This document shows positions 17,235 to 27,314 of a stretch of 64,000 nucleotides of DNA, in pieces. A program made the position numbers and the translations under genes. The stretch is from Advenella kashmirensis W13003 (GTDB taxonomy: Bacteria; Pseudomonadota; Gammaproteobacteria; Burkholderiales; Burkholderiaceae_B), in assembly GCF_000506985.1 (NCBI RefSeq), contig NZ_KI650980.1, forward strand, positions 930,001 to 994,000, written 5' to 3'. Numbering within the stretch: position 1 is the first letter of the stretch; each line of letters opens with the position of its first letter. A model generated the notes under the pieces. It searched no databases and was not told where the DNA came from. It saw only the letters and a program-made list of their open reading frames with translations.

Positions 17235-18395
17235 ATGAGCACGATTCAATCCATTACACCGATCCCCTTCAATGTTTCTGCCAAAACAAACTGGTTTTTT
17301 ATCTCGGTTCAAATGAGCGACGGCAGGCATGCCTGGGGCGAAGCCTCTCTGAACGGATGGGAGGCAGCCCTGCAGACAGCAACCCCGTTGCACGCCCAGC
17401 CGCTGATCGGTCTGTCGGCAGAATCGGCCATTGCCCAACTGCGCCCCTCACCAGCACTGCCGGGTGGACTGGTATCCAATGCAGTTATCAGCGCACTGGC
17501 ACAGGCCTTGTGGACCATTCGTGCCCAGGAAGAAGACATGCCTTTGCATACCGCGCTGGCACCGCTGCAAAGAAAAGCGGTACCGGTCTATGCGAACATC
17601 AATCGCGCCACCACCGACCGCACACCCGCCGGGTTTGCCGCTACCGCCAAGCGTGCTGCGCAAGCCGGTTTTGAGGGCTTCAAAGCCGCACCGTTTGATG
17701 GCGTCACGCCGGCACAATGTGCAACCGGCGATGCTGAGCAACACATACAGCATGGCATTGACTGTCTTTATGCGATCCGCGAAGCGGTCGGGCCGCAAGC
17801 GAAGTTGATGGTTGATTGCCACTGGCGCTTCGACGAAAAAAGCGCGCTGAGTACGTTACGGCGGCTGGAAAGCATCGGGCTGCACTGGTTTGAATGCCCC
17901 ATGGCCGAAACCTATGACAACTGGGATAGTCTGCGTCGAATCAAGGACCAGGCCAACCAGCAGAATGTACTGGTTGCCGCCGCCGAAACGCAGGTGGGTG
18001 TCGCCGCCTTTGAAATGCAAATCCGGGAAAAGCTGCTGGATGTGGTCATGCCGGATATCAAATATTGCGGCGGCCCGGCCCAGATGCTGGGCATCGCTGA
18101 AATGGCCGCTTCGCACGGCGTGATGTTTGCCCCTCACAACCCCACCGGCCCGATCTGCACTGTTGCCTCGCTGCATGTTGCCTGCGTGGCGCGCGGCGCG
18201 CACATGCTGGAATTGCAGTTTGACGAAAGCCCGCTATACGATGCCCTGATCGGACATCAACACCCGGTGCTGCGTAACGGAAAATATCAGGTTCCCAACA
18301 CCACCGGCCTGGGCGTCGATCTGGACAAAAAAACGCTGGCTGCCCATCCGTTCAAGCCGGTGCCATTTGGCATTGAAACCCTGCTGGCAAATTGA
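17235..18395 (+). CDS. Mandelate racemase/muconate lactonizing (enolase superfamily) enzyme
   Basis: A 386-residue two-domain enolase-superfamily enzyme: N-terminal capping domain (1-125) and a TIM barrel. The three metal ligands appear intact: Asp194 in VDCHWRF, Glu220 in FECPM and Glu251 in AAETQVG. Lys150 (GFKAAPFD) and the pair Asp274 (PDIKYCGG)/His301 (APHNPTGP) are likely acid/base residues, as in the mandelate-racemase subgroup. A TTG 18 bp upstream is in frame, but the ATG at 17235 fits better. The subgroup commonly dehydrates sugar acids or cycloisomerises lactones. A convergent Bug receptor follows and may import the substrate. Exact reaction unknown. Confidence 0.88.
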   Translation: MSTIQSITPIPFNVSAKTNWFFISVQMSDGRHAWGEASLNGWEAALQTATPLHAQPLIGLSAESAIAQLRPSPALPGGLVSNAVISALAQALWTIRAQEEDMPLHTALAPLQRKAVPVYANINRATTDRTPAGFAATAKRAAQAGFEGFKAAPFDGVTPAQCATGDAEQHIQHGIDCLYAIREAVGPQAKLMVDCHWRFDEKSALSTLRRLESIGLHWFECPMAETYDNWDSLRRIKDQANQQNVLVAAAETQVGVAAFEMQIREKLLDVVMPDIKYCGGPAQMLGIAEMAASHGVMFAPHNPTGPICTVASLHVACVARGAHMLELQFDESPLYDALIGHQHPVLRNGKYQVPNTTGLGVDLDKKTLAAHPFKPVPFGIETLLAN

Positions 18396-18440
18396 TCATT
18401 CATACCGTTAATCGTCTGGCGCGCGTCCTCGCCCTGTCGA

Positions 18441-19409
18441 TCAATCGGCCTTGATATTTTTTTCCTGCGCCAGTTTTTTCCACCGGCTTACATCGCCTCG
18501 CACGCGTTCGGCGAACGCTTCGGGACTGCCAGCGGCAGGCGCACAACTGACGGCCTTCAGACGTTCCTGGATCTCGGGAGATGCCAGCGCCTTATTGATT
18601 TCGCTATTGACCCGGGCAACAATGTCCGGCGGCGTACCTGCCGGCGCCAGGACACCGAACCACGCGACGGTTTCAAAGCCGGGATACGTTTCAGCCAGGG
18701 TCGGCACATCAGGCAATTCCGGCACACGTTCCTTTGTCGTGACTGCCAGCGCCTTGGCTTTGCCGGAGCGGATCTGACTTAACCACGGCGGCAGATTGCC
18801 GATCATCGTGACCACTTCGTTGGATAGCACGGCCTGAACAGCCGGCGTGGCGCCACGATAGGGAATATGCACCAGCGGAACATCGGCCAGGCTTTTGAAC
18901 AGCTCCGCGGACAAATGGGCGGAGCTGCCAATACCGCCCGAAGAATAATTCAGCGACGTTTTGCTGTTTTTCACATACGCCACAAATTCCTTGACATTGT
19001 TAACAGGCAGATCGCTGTTGACGGCGAGCACGTTTGCCGTTGTACAAAACAATCCGACAGGCTGAAAACTTTTAACTACGTCGTAGCGCAGCTTGCTGTA
19101 AATAGCGGCATTGATGCCATGTGAGCCCGCGTTGCCGACAATCATCGTATAGCCGTCAGGCCGGGCATTGGCCACGGCCTCCGAGCCGATCACGCCGCCC
19201 GCGCCTGGTTTGTTCTGGATCACGATTGTCTGGCCCAGAGCGTTGCCGACCTTATCGGCCATCAGACGGCCAATCGAATCAGAACCATCGCCGGGCGGGC
19301 TGGGAATCACCCAGGTAATCGGACGTTCAGGATAGGCGGCCAGTGCGGAAGTACCCGCGGCCACCAGAGAAAAGGTTATAGCAAGCGTCGAGATACGATT
19401 CAACATCAT
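18441..19409 (-). CDS. Bug-family tripartite tricarboxylate transporter receptor
   Basis: A 322-residue periplasmic solute receptor of the Bug/TctC type. It has a signal peptide to about residue 24 (LVAAGTSALA-AYPER), the family start YPERPITWVIPSPPGDGSD and the ligand loop NKPGAGGVIGSEAVA. Two adjacent ATG codons (19409, 19406) follow GGAG; the second has slightly better spacing. It is convergent with the enolase-superfamily gene, 45 bp apart, and no TctA/TctB gene is seen. I infer uptake of a sugar acid or carboxylate, probably with a shared permease elsewhere. Confidence 0.93.
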   Translation of the reverse strand: MMLNRISTLAITFSLVAAGTSALAAYPERPITWVIPSPPGDGSDSIGRLMADKVGNALGQTIVIQNKPGAGGVIGSEAVANARPDGYTMIVGNAGSHGINAAIYSKLRYDVVKSFQPVGLFCTTANVLAVNSDLPVNNVKEFVAYVKNSKTSLNYSSGGIGSSAHLSAELFKSLADVPLVHIPYRGATPAVQAVLSNEVVTMIGNLPPWLSQIRSGKAKALAVTTKERVPELPDVPTLAETYPGFETVAWFGVLAPAGTPPDIVARVNSEINKALASPEIQERLKAVSCAPAAGSPEAFAERVRGDVSRWKKLAQEKNIKAD

Positions 19410-19591
19410 TCTCCAAAAAAAGGACCCAGTGTATTGACCGGCGCCCGTGAAATGAACGACTTTCTGATTGAATTGTTATTTCCACCAGGTATAACGATGG
19501 TGATATATTGCCCTAGTCAGTGCAATTTGTGGTTTTCTGGCAGATTTTAAGGGTATTTTCCGCGTAAAAAACGCGCACTTGACATATTTTC

Positions 19592-19621
19592 TTTACGTAC
19601 AGCAGTAAACCCTACTATAAT
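19592..19621 (+). promoter_or_regulatory. Promoter of tRNA-Leu
   Basis: A perfect TATAAT at 19616-19621 with TTTACG as -35 at 19592-19597 (spacer 18). Transcription would begin near 19628, just ahead of the tRNA 5' end. A TTGACA at 19579 is too far away (31 bp) to pair with it. Confidence 0.6.
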
Positions 19622-19635
19622 CCACGTTCTTTGAT

Positions 19636-19720
19636 GCGAGCGTGGCGGAATTGGTAGACGCACTGGATTTAGGTTCCAGCGCCGAAAGGTGTAAGAGTTC
19701 GAGTCTCTTCGCTCGCACCA
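19636..19720 (+). tRNA. tRNA-Leu, anticodon UAG
   Basis: An 85-nt class II tRNA with long variable arm. The acceptor arms GCGAGCG and CGCTCGC pair perfectly and the gene encodes ACCA at the 3' end. The anticodon loop TTTAGGT (stem CTGGA/TCCAG) gives UAG, and the T loop reads TTCGAGT. It reads CUN codons, mainly CUA and CUG. Confidence 0.97.
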
Positions 19721-19901
19721 CAGTATTGAAATGCCTGTTGGTTATAAAAACCAGTAATTATAAAAATCAACATGTTGCTGTATATTCAAAGTGAGAAAAA
19801 GACCCCTGGTGTCACATCCCTACTCACGCTGATAGTAGAAGACACTCCGCCTGTTTGCTAAAATTTTTGTATGTTCCCGTTTTCTTCTACAGCCTGAACA
19901 T

Positions 19902-20354
19902 ATGACCAGAATCATCCTCCATCAAGTCGACTCCAAACTGCAAGCCGCCGAGGCCCGCACAGAAGCCCGGGTTGCTCACATCGAAACAATGGTACAAGCC
20001 AATATTCAGGCGCTGAATGAGTTTAAAAAGGACACAAATGAATTCAAGAAGCTAATACATGCAGAGGTTCAGGGGCTCAGAAAGGATATGTCAAATCTGA
20101 AATTCCAGGCAGTCCTGTTCTCTCTGGCGATGGTCGCGACCATTATTTTGGGGGTCGCGGCGTTCAACAGCGCCATCGTGTCAAACGTCATTGGGTCTTT
20201 TGAAAAGGGATTGGTGTCCGCAGATCGGGTAAGAACGGAAGTCTCTGCGCAAACAAGAAACCTGGCCGAGGAAATCGCAAAACTATCCGACACAATCAAC
20301 AGACTACATCTGCGCGACCAGCATCAAACCGAGCCGCAGGAAAAGCGTCGCTAG
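19902..20354 (+). CDS. Coiled-coil protein with one membrane helix, unknown function
   Basis: A 150-residue protein that I cannot assign. Residues 1-65 are charged and heptad-like (LQAAEARTEARVAHIE, then NEFKKDTNEFKKL), a strong hydrophobic helix spans about 67-90 (FSLAMVATIILGVAAF), and the tail returns to charged helix. The shape recalls small membrane coiled-coil proteins found in mobile elements and the DUF1640-like group. It starts about 180 bp after the tRNA-Leu, a usual insertion site, but no integrase or direct repeat is visible. No good ribosome site precedes the ATG. Moderately likely to be a true gene. Confidence 0.6.
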   Translation: MTRIILHQVDSKLQAAEARTEARVAHIETMVQANIQALNEFKKDTNEFKKLIHAEVQGLRKDMSNLKFQAVLFSLAMVATIILGVAAFNSAIVSNVIGSFEKGLVSADRVRTEVSAQTRNLAEEIAKLSDTINRLHLRDQHQTEPQEKRR

Positions 20355-20397
20355 CATCGTCGTGCCTGCAACAAGACCTGGGACCCAAATCCAGCCG

Positions 20398-20634
20398 CTA
20401 CCAGAACCACCCGCCCCCACCCAGTCTGGAAGACTGGCGGCGATTCAACCGCGCTGCCTCACGTTCGGCATAATCCCGCTCTCCTTCCTCATACGAGCCT
20501 TCATACTGGCAACTGCTGCGATACCAAGCGCACTCGCCTCCCAGCCCAGAAGATCGCCCGCCTCCGCCGCATCCGGCCAGCAGGGTTGCCAGCGCCAGTG
20601 AGAGTGTTACTTTATAGAAAATCGTGCGCGTCAT
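20398..20634 (-). CDS. Small lipoprotein of unknown function
   Basis: A 78-residue protein with an N-terminal signal and lipobox LLAG-C (Cys22), so it is probably lipid-anchored. The mature part has a Gly-rich linker, two further cysteines (ECAWYRSSC), an acidic and Arg-rich helix, and a Gly/Trp tail. AGGAGCAGGA precedes the ATG. It is convergent with the coiled-coil gene. I know no function for it; a cell-envelope role is inferred from the lipobox only. Confidence 0.72.
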   Translation of the reverse strand: MTRTIFYKVTLSLALATLLAGCGGGGRSSGLGGECAWYRSSCQYEGSYEEGERDYAEREAARLNRRQSSRLGGGGWFW

Positions 20635-20806
20635 TCCTGCTCCTGTGTCAGATGGTTGACCCCTATTCTATACCAACTGGTCAACTCCACGTCGCCGGGC
20701 GAAAACCTGCCGGGTTCGTGAACCCGGACAGCAAGCACAATCCGGCGCTGTTGTGCCGTTGACTCCCCTATAAATGGTAAACTTGCACATCTACGCAAGG
20801 TCTGTC

Positions 20807-22003
20807 ATGAATCCCAAATTACGTCTGCTGCAACCCTATCCGTTCGAAAAATTGCGGGCGCTGCTCGCCGCTGCGCCTACGCTGCCAGCCGAATACGCTC
20901 ACATCAACCTGTCCATTGGCGAACCCAAACATGACGCGCCCGAATGCGTGAAGCAGGCCATCGCCGACAATCTGTCGGGCCTGTCGACCTATCCGCCTAC
21001 CAAAGGCGATGCAGCGCTGCGCAACGCCATCGCGAACTGGATTGGTCGCCGCTATAACATCCCGACTCCAAACGCAGACACACAGGTTTTACCGTGCCTG
21101 GGTTCGCGCGAGGCACTCTTTGCCTTTGCGCAAACCGTGCTGGACGACGCCAGTGACAGTCTGGTCATCTGTCCCAACCCGTTCTACCAGATTTACGAAG
21201 GGGCTACGCTGCTGGGCGGGGCGAAGCCTTATTACGTGAATGCAGTGCCCGAACGCAACTTCAGCCCCGACTGGTCGGCCATTCCTGCCGAGGTGTGGGA
21301 AAAAACACAATTGCTATTCGTCTGCTCCCCCGGCAACCCCGCCGGCAATGTCATGCCGGAGTCTGAATGGCAACTGCTGTTCGAGCTGTCGGATCGCTAT
21401 GGGTTTGTAATTGCGTCCGATGAATGCTATTCCGAAATCTATTTCGACGAACAACGACCACCGGTCGGCATTCTGCAGGCGGCGCACCGCCTTGGCCGGC
21501 ACGACTTCAGGAACTGCATTGCCTTTTCCAGCCTGTCAAAACGCTCGAACGTACCGGGCATGCGCTCGGGCTTCGTTGCGGGCGACGCCGCTTTGCTTGA
21601 ATCCTTCCTGCTTTATCGCACTTATCATGGCAGCGCCATGAGCCCGGTCTTCAGCGCGGCCAGCATCGCCGCCTGGAACGATGAGGCGCACGTCAAGCAA
21701 AACCGGGCACTCTACAAGGCCAAATTCGACGCGGTCTATCCGATCCTCGCTGACGTGCTGGACGTAAAAATGCCCGATGCCTCGTTCTATTTGTGGGCGG
21801 GCACGCCTGTGGCAGACCCGGACTTCGTGCGGGATCTGTTCGGCTCGCAACACGTCACGACGCTGCCTGGCAGCTACCTGGGGCGTGAAGCACATGGTGT
21901 CAACCCGGGCGCCGATCGCATCCGGCTGGCCCTGGTGGCGCCGTTGGCGCAATGCGTGGAAGGGGCCGAACGCATTGCGCGGTTTGTACGTGAGCGCTAT
22001 TGA
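20807..22003 (+). CDS. dapC: Succinyldiaminopimelate transaminase
   Basis: A 398-residue fold-type I PLP aminotransferase that makes N-succinyl-LL-diaminopimelate from the 6-oxo compound, using glutamate, in the lysine and peptidoglycan pathway. The PLP lysine is Lys245 in SLSKRSNVPG; other marks are LSIGEPKH near residue 35 and NPFYQIYEGA. An ATG 33 bp upstream exists, but the ATG at 20807 has AAGG ahead and gives the usual start MNPKLRLLQPYPFEKLR. It precedes dapD, dapE and prmB, but a terminator hairpin separates it from dapD, so the latter may have its own promoter. Confidence 0.93.
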   Translation: MNPKLRLLQPYPFEKLRALLAAAPTLPAEYAHINLSIGEPKHDAPECVKQAIADNLSGLSTYPPTKGDAALRNAIANWIGRRYNIPTPNADTQVLPCLGSREALFAFAQTVLDDASDSLVICPNPFYQIYEGATLLGGAKPYYVNAVPERNFSPDWSAIPAEVWEKTQLLFVCSPGNPAGNVMPESEWQLLFELSDRYGFVIASDECYSEIYFDEQRPPVGILQAAHRLGRHDFRNCIAFSSLSKRSNVPGMRSGFVAGDAALLESFLLYRTYHGSAMSPVFSAASIAAWNDEAHVKQNRALYKAKFDAVYPILADVLDVKMPDASFYLWAGTPVADPDFVRDLFGSQHVTTLPGSYLGREAHGVNPGADRIRLALVAPLAQCVEGAERIARFVRERY

Positions 22004-22057
22004 TCTTGACCAATATGCAAGGGCGCAGCCCAGTGACCTTGCAACCCAGGCATAAGT

Positions 22058-22083
22058 AAAGGGCGGCCACCGCCCTTTGTTTC
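22058..22083 (+). terminator. Terminator between dapC and dapD
   Basis: Perfect 9-bp stem AAAGGGCGG/CCGCCCTTT with a 3-base loop, followed by GTTTC. It implies a separate promoter for dapD-dapE in 22084-22221. Confidence 0.7.
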
Positions 22084-22221
22084 ACAGCAACGCCGGGGAT
22101 TTTGTTAAGCTTCGGTATCCTGAAGAAAATGCGTATCGTCCGGTTACCAGCCGGCCATGGCCTGTCCGTGAAGACACCCTTTTCCCTTGAACCCTGTTTT
22201 TATTATTTTTGAAATTATCCA

Positions 22222-24194
<1,973 letters not shown>

Positions 24195-24239
24195 ACTGCG
24201 CAGGTAGCGGCATATCATTCATTTAATATCGGATATATC

Positions 24240-25139
24240 ATGGCTTCGAAAATCCACAATGAACTGAAAACGGTACGCGACGTGATCCGTTACGCCGTTT
24301 CCCGATTCAATGACGCGCAACTGGCTTTCGGCCACGGCAGTGACAATGCCTGGGACGAAGCCGTTTACCTGGTGCTCTCGACGCTGCACCTGCCGCTGGA
24401 CACGCTGGACCCGTTCCTGGATGCCCGGCTGCTGGAGGACGAGAAAAAGAAATGTATCAGCCTGATCGAGTTACGTATCAAAAAGCGGGTCCCCCTGGCC
24501 TATCTGACCGGTGAAGCCTGGTTGCAGGGCCACCGATTTCTGACGGACAAGCGGGTCATTGTTCCGCGCTCCCCTATTTCCGAGTTGCTGGCCGACCAGC
24601 TTGAGCCCTGGGTCGACGAGCCCGACGCCGTCCAGGAGGTACTGGATCTGTGCACCGGTTCCGGTTGCCTGGCGATTCTGGCGGCGCTCGCCTTTCCTAA
24701 TGCCCGTATCGACGCGGTCGATCTGTCCGAACACGCGATTCGTCTGGCCCAACGCAATGTGGAACTGTACAAACTGACCGATCGGGTCTCGGTGCTGCAG
24801 GGCGATTTGTATACTCCCGTAGCTGACAGGCAATATGACGTGATTGTCTGCAACCCACCCTACGTCAACAGTCACGCTATGGCCACGCTGCCCAGCGAGT
24901 ATCAGCATGAGCCTGCTCTGGCGCTGGCCGGCGGAGAAGACGGCATGGATACCATTCGCGATATTCTGGGACAGGCTGCATCCCATCTGGCACAGGACGG
25001 TTTTATCATTCTTGAAATCGGCAATGAATACGAACATTTCATGAATGCCTTCCCGACGCTAAATCCGGTCTTTCTTGAAACAGAGCATTCCGACGATTCA
25101 CTGCTGCTGCTTACCCGCGAACAGTTGCAGACCGTCTAA
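24240..25139 (+). CDS. prmB: Ribosomal protein L3 N5-glutamine methyltransferase
   Basis: A 299-residue SAM-dependent methyltransferase that modifies a glutamine of ribosomal protein L3. The N-terminal helical domain starts with the PrmB-type block DAVIRYAVSRF-like (VIRYAVSRFNDAQLAFGHG). The SAM loop is DLCTGSGCLAI, and the catalytic NPPYV motif lies in CNPPYVNSHAM. This N-terminus separates it from the release-factor enzyme PrmC. It follows dapE closely and ends with a terminator, so it closes the dap transcript. Confidence 0.93.
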   Translation: MASKIHNELKTVRDVIRYAVSRFNDAQLAFGHGSDNAWDEAVYLVLSTLHLPLDTLDPFLDARLLEDEKKKCISLIELRIKKRVPLAYLTGEAWLQGHRFLTDKRVIVPRSPISELLADQLEPWVDEPDAVQEVLDLCTGSGCLAILAALAFPNARIDAVDLSEHAIRLAQRNVELYKLTDRVSVLQGDLYTPVADRQYDVIVCNPPYVNSHAMATLPSEYQHEPALALAGGEDGMDTIRDILGQAASHLAQDGFIILEIGNEYEHFMNAFPTLNPVFLETEHSDDSLLLLTREQLQTV

Positions 25140-25164
25140 AATTGCAGACTCTTTAAAGTTGCAC

Positions 25165-25196
25165 GCCCGTTAATCAAACGGGCCTTTCCTTTTTAT
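25165..25196 (+). terminator. Terminator after prmB
   Basis: Stem GCCCGTT/AACGGGC (25165-25171 and 25177-25183) with tail CTTTCCTTTTTAT. It lies 26 bp past prmB and just before the ABC-F start codon, so the next gene's leader is very short unless its promoter is upstream of the hairpin. Confidence 0.7.
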
Positions 25197-25209
25197 CAGG
25201 TTATTTGCT

Positions 25210-27156
25210 GTGATCCGCTCTACTGGTCTTACTTTACGCCGCGGCACCAAGGTGCTGCTTGAAAACGCCGATTTTGTCGTTCATCCCAAGGAACGCGTCG
25301 GCGTGGTTGGCAAAAACGGGTCAGGTAAAACGACGCTGTTCGCCGTGCTGCAAGGCAAAATCGACGCCGATGCCGGCGATCTGTTCATTCCCGAGTCCTG
25401 GCGTATTGCGACCGTCGAACAGGAAATTCATGCTACGACGCAGCCGGCCAGGGAGTTTGTGATCGATGGCGATCATCATCTGCGCGAACTGCAGCAGGCA
25501 CGTGCGGCCACGCCCGATAGCGAAGGCACCCGCATTGCCGAACTGGAAGCTGCGCTGGTCGAAGCCGATGCCTGGAGCGCACCGTCACGGGCTGAACAGT
25601 TGCTGGCGGGCCTGGGCTTTACCCCGGAACAATGGACGCAACCGGTCAACAGCTTTTCGGGCGGCTGGCAAATGCGTCTGGCACTGGCCCGCGCCCTGAT
25701 GGCGCCATCCGAATTGCTGTTGCTGGACGAACCGACCAATCACCTGGATCTGGATGCCATGTTGTGGCTGGAAAAATGGCTGTCGGCATACGACGGCACC
25801 GTGATCCTGATTTCCCACGATACCGAATTTCTCAATGCAGTGGCACGGACCATTCTGCATGTGGATCAGCAAAAACTGGTGCGCTACAAAGGCGGCTATG
25901 ATGATTTCCTGACCCAGCGCGCCGAACGGCTGCGGCAATTGCAGACTGCCATTGATCGTCAGAGTCGTGAAACGGCCCGGCTGCAATCCTTTATCGATCG
26001 CTTCAAGGCCAAAGCCACCAAGGCCAAGCAAGCACAAAGCCGCGTCAAGGCTCTGGCGCGCATGGAAAAACTGGCGCCCCTTCAGGCCGAGTCGGGAATC
26101 TACATACATATCCCCTCCCCCCCATCCATGCCCGACCCGCTGCTGCGGCTGGACAAGGTAGCCACCGGATATGTGGACGCACAAGGCAAGCAGACAACCA
26201 TTCTGACGGATATCGAACTGATGATCCGCGGTGGCGCCCGCATCGGCGTGCTGGGGGTCAACGGTGCGGGTAAAAGTACCCTGATCAAAACCATCGCCCG
26301 CGAACTGGCCCCGCTGGCCGGTCACTATAAGCCGTCGAAGGGCCTGGAAATCGGTTATTTTGCCCAGCATCAGCTGTATATGCTGGACATTGACGCCAGT
26401 CCGCTTCAGCATTTGCAACGCATTGCGCCACTTGCCCGGGAACAGGAACTGCGCAATTACCTTGGCGGCTTCGGCTTTGGCGGCGACAAGGTCAATGACA
26501 AGGTGGCGCCGTTTTCCGGGGGAGAAAAAGCCCGGCTGGCGCTCTCGCTCATTGTGTGGCAAAAACCCAATTTATTATTGCTGGACGAACCCAGCAATCA
26601 CCTGGATGTCGACACCCGGGAAGCCCTGGCTACGGCGCTGGCCGAATTCGAAGGCAGCATGCTGATGGTCTCGCATGACCGCCATTTGCTGCGCACCACA
26701 GTCGACAGCTTCTGGATTGTGGCAGACGGCCATGTGCAAACCTTTGATGGCGATCTGGACGACTATCGCGACTGGCTGAACCAGCGTGCGCTTGCGCAAC
26801 GACAGGAAGCACGTGATGCCTCGGCCGCAATCGATGGCACCGTAATCGCACCGGACCGCAAGGCGGTGCGTCGGCAGCAGGCAGAAGAGCGCCAGCGTAT
26901 CGCGCAGTTACGCAAACCGCTGGACAAGCGTCTTGGCCTGGTTGAAAAAGCGATCGAAATCGCACAAGCCAGGCTGGGCGAGATGGATGCGCTGATCGCG
27001 GATGAAGATTTTTATGCTGACGCACGCCGCGACGAGCGGGTTGCCGTACTGGCCGAGCATGGCGAGCTGAGCGCCAAAATGCAGACACTGGAAGAAGAAT
27101 GGCTGCAACTTCACGAATCCATTGACGCCCTGTCAGCATCGGCCGACATTGACTAA
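25210..27156 (+). CDS. ABC-F family ATPase (YheS-like)
   Basis: A 648-residue cytoplasmic protein with two ABC ATPase domains and no membrane segment. Walker A motifs are GKNGSGKTT (about residue 35) and GVNGAGKST; signatures are NSFSGGWQMRLALARAL and FSGGEKARLALSL; Walker B regions LLLLDEPTNHLD and LLLLDEPSNHLD. The charged linker between them (RFKAKATKAKQAQSRVKAL) and the C-terminal coiled coil fit YheS/Uup ribosome-associated factors. The start is GTG. ABC-F proteins act at the ribosomal E site to resolve stalled or damaged states. The YheS sub-family is my best fit by length and ends. Confidence 0.92.
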   Translation: MIRSTGLTLRRGTKVLLENADFVVHPKERVGVVGKNGSGKTTLFAVLQGKIDADAGDLFIPESWRIATVEQEIHATTQPAREFVIDGDHHLRELQQARAATPDSEGTRIAELEAALVEADAWSAPSRAEQLLAGLGFTPEQWTQPVNSFSGGWQMRLALARALMAPSELLLLDEPTNHLDLDAMLWLEKWLSAYDGTVILISHDTEFLNAVARTILHVDQQKLVRYKGGYDDFLTQRAERLRQLQTAIDRQSRETARLQSFIDRFKAKATKAKQAQSRVKALARMEKLAPLQAESGIYIHIPSPPSMPDPLLRLDKVATGYVDAQGKQTTILTDIELMIRGGARIGVLGVNGAGKSTLIKTIARELAPLAGHYKPSKGLEIGYFAQHQLYMLDIDASPLQHLQRIAPLAREQELRNYLGGFGFGGDKVNDKVAPFSGGEKARLALSLIVWQKPNLLLLDEPSNHLDVDTREALATALAEFEGSMLMVSHDRHLLRTTVDSFWIVADGHVQTFDGDLDDYRDWLNQRALAQRQEARDASAAIDGTVIAPDRKAVRRQQAEERQRIAQLRKPLDKRLGLVEKAIEIAQARLGEMDALIADEDFYADARRDERVAVLAEHGELSAKMQTLEEEWLQLHESIDALSASADID

Positions 27157-27171
27157 ACTGCGTTGCTTGCG

Positions 27172-27209
27172 GCTGACGGTGCCTTATAGCAATTTGCACC
27201 GCCTTCAGC
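27172..27209 (+). terminator. Possible terminator after the ABC-F gene
   Basis: Bulged stem GCTGA-CGGTGC (27172-27182) pairing with GCACCG-cct-TCAGC (27196-27209), followed by GCTTTATATG. The T-tract is poor. Confidence 0.4.
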
Positions 27210-27235
27210 GCTTTATATGATATATGGCAATATCG

Positions 27236-27296
27236 ACATTCTTTTAATGTATTTCAGTCATAAGTAAATACTTTCTATACTGACCGGCATGCATGC
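27236..27296. promoter_or_regulatory. Candidate control region of the flavoprotein-rubredoxin-ABC operon
   Basis: Contains a dyad ACATT-cttt t-AATGT (27236-27250), a possible -10 TATACT at 27276-27281 with a weak -35, and a palindrome GCATGCATGC at 27287-27296 where a repressor could block the start site. AGGATAAGT precedes the first gene's ATG. No regulator gene is adjacent. Function inferred. Confidence 0.35.
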
Positions 27297-27314
27297 ATTA
27301 AGTATAGGATAAGT

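Noticed and set aside
18391-18445. Inverted repeat ATTGATC/GATCAAT spanning two convergent stop codons
   Set aside because: It is long-spaced and made largely by the stop codons themselves; no T-run, so not called a terminator.
19579-19584. TTGACA as -35 of the tRNA-Leu promoter
   Set aside because: Spacing of 31 bp to the TATAAT is too great; TTTACG at 19592 gives an 18-bp spacer.
22151-22161. Palindrome GGCCATGGCC upstream of dapD
   Set aside because: Short and GC-rich; such palindromes occur by chance, and no regulator is suggested.
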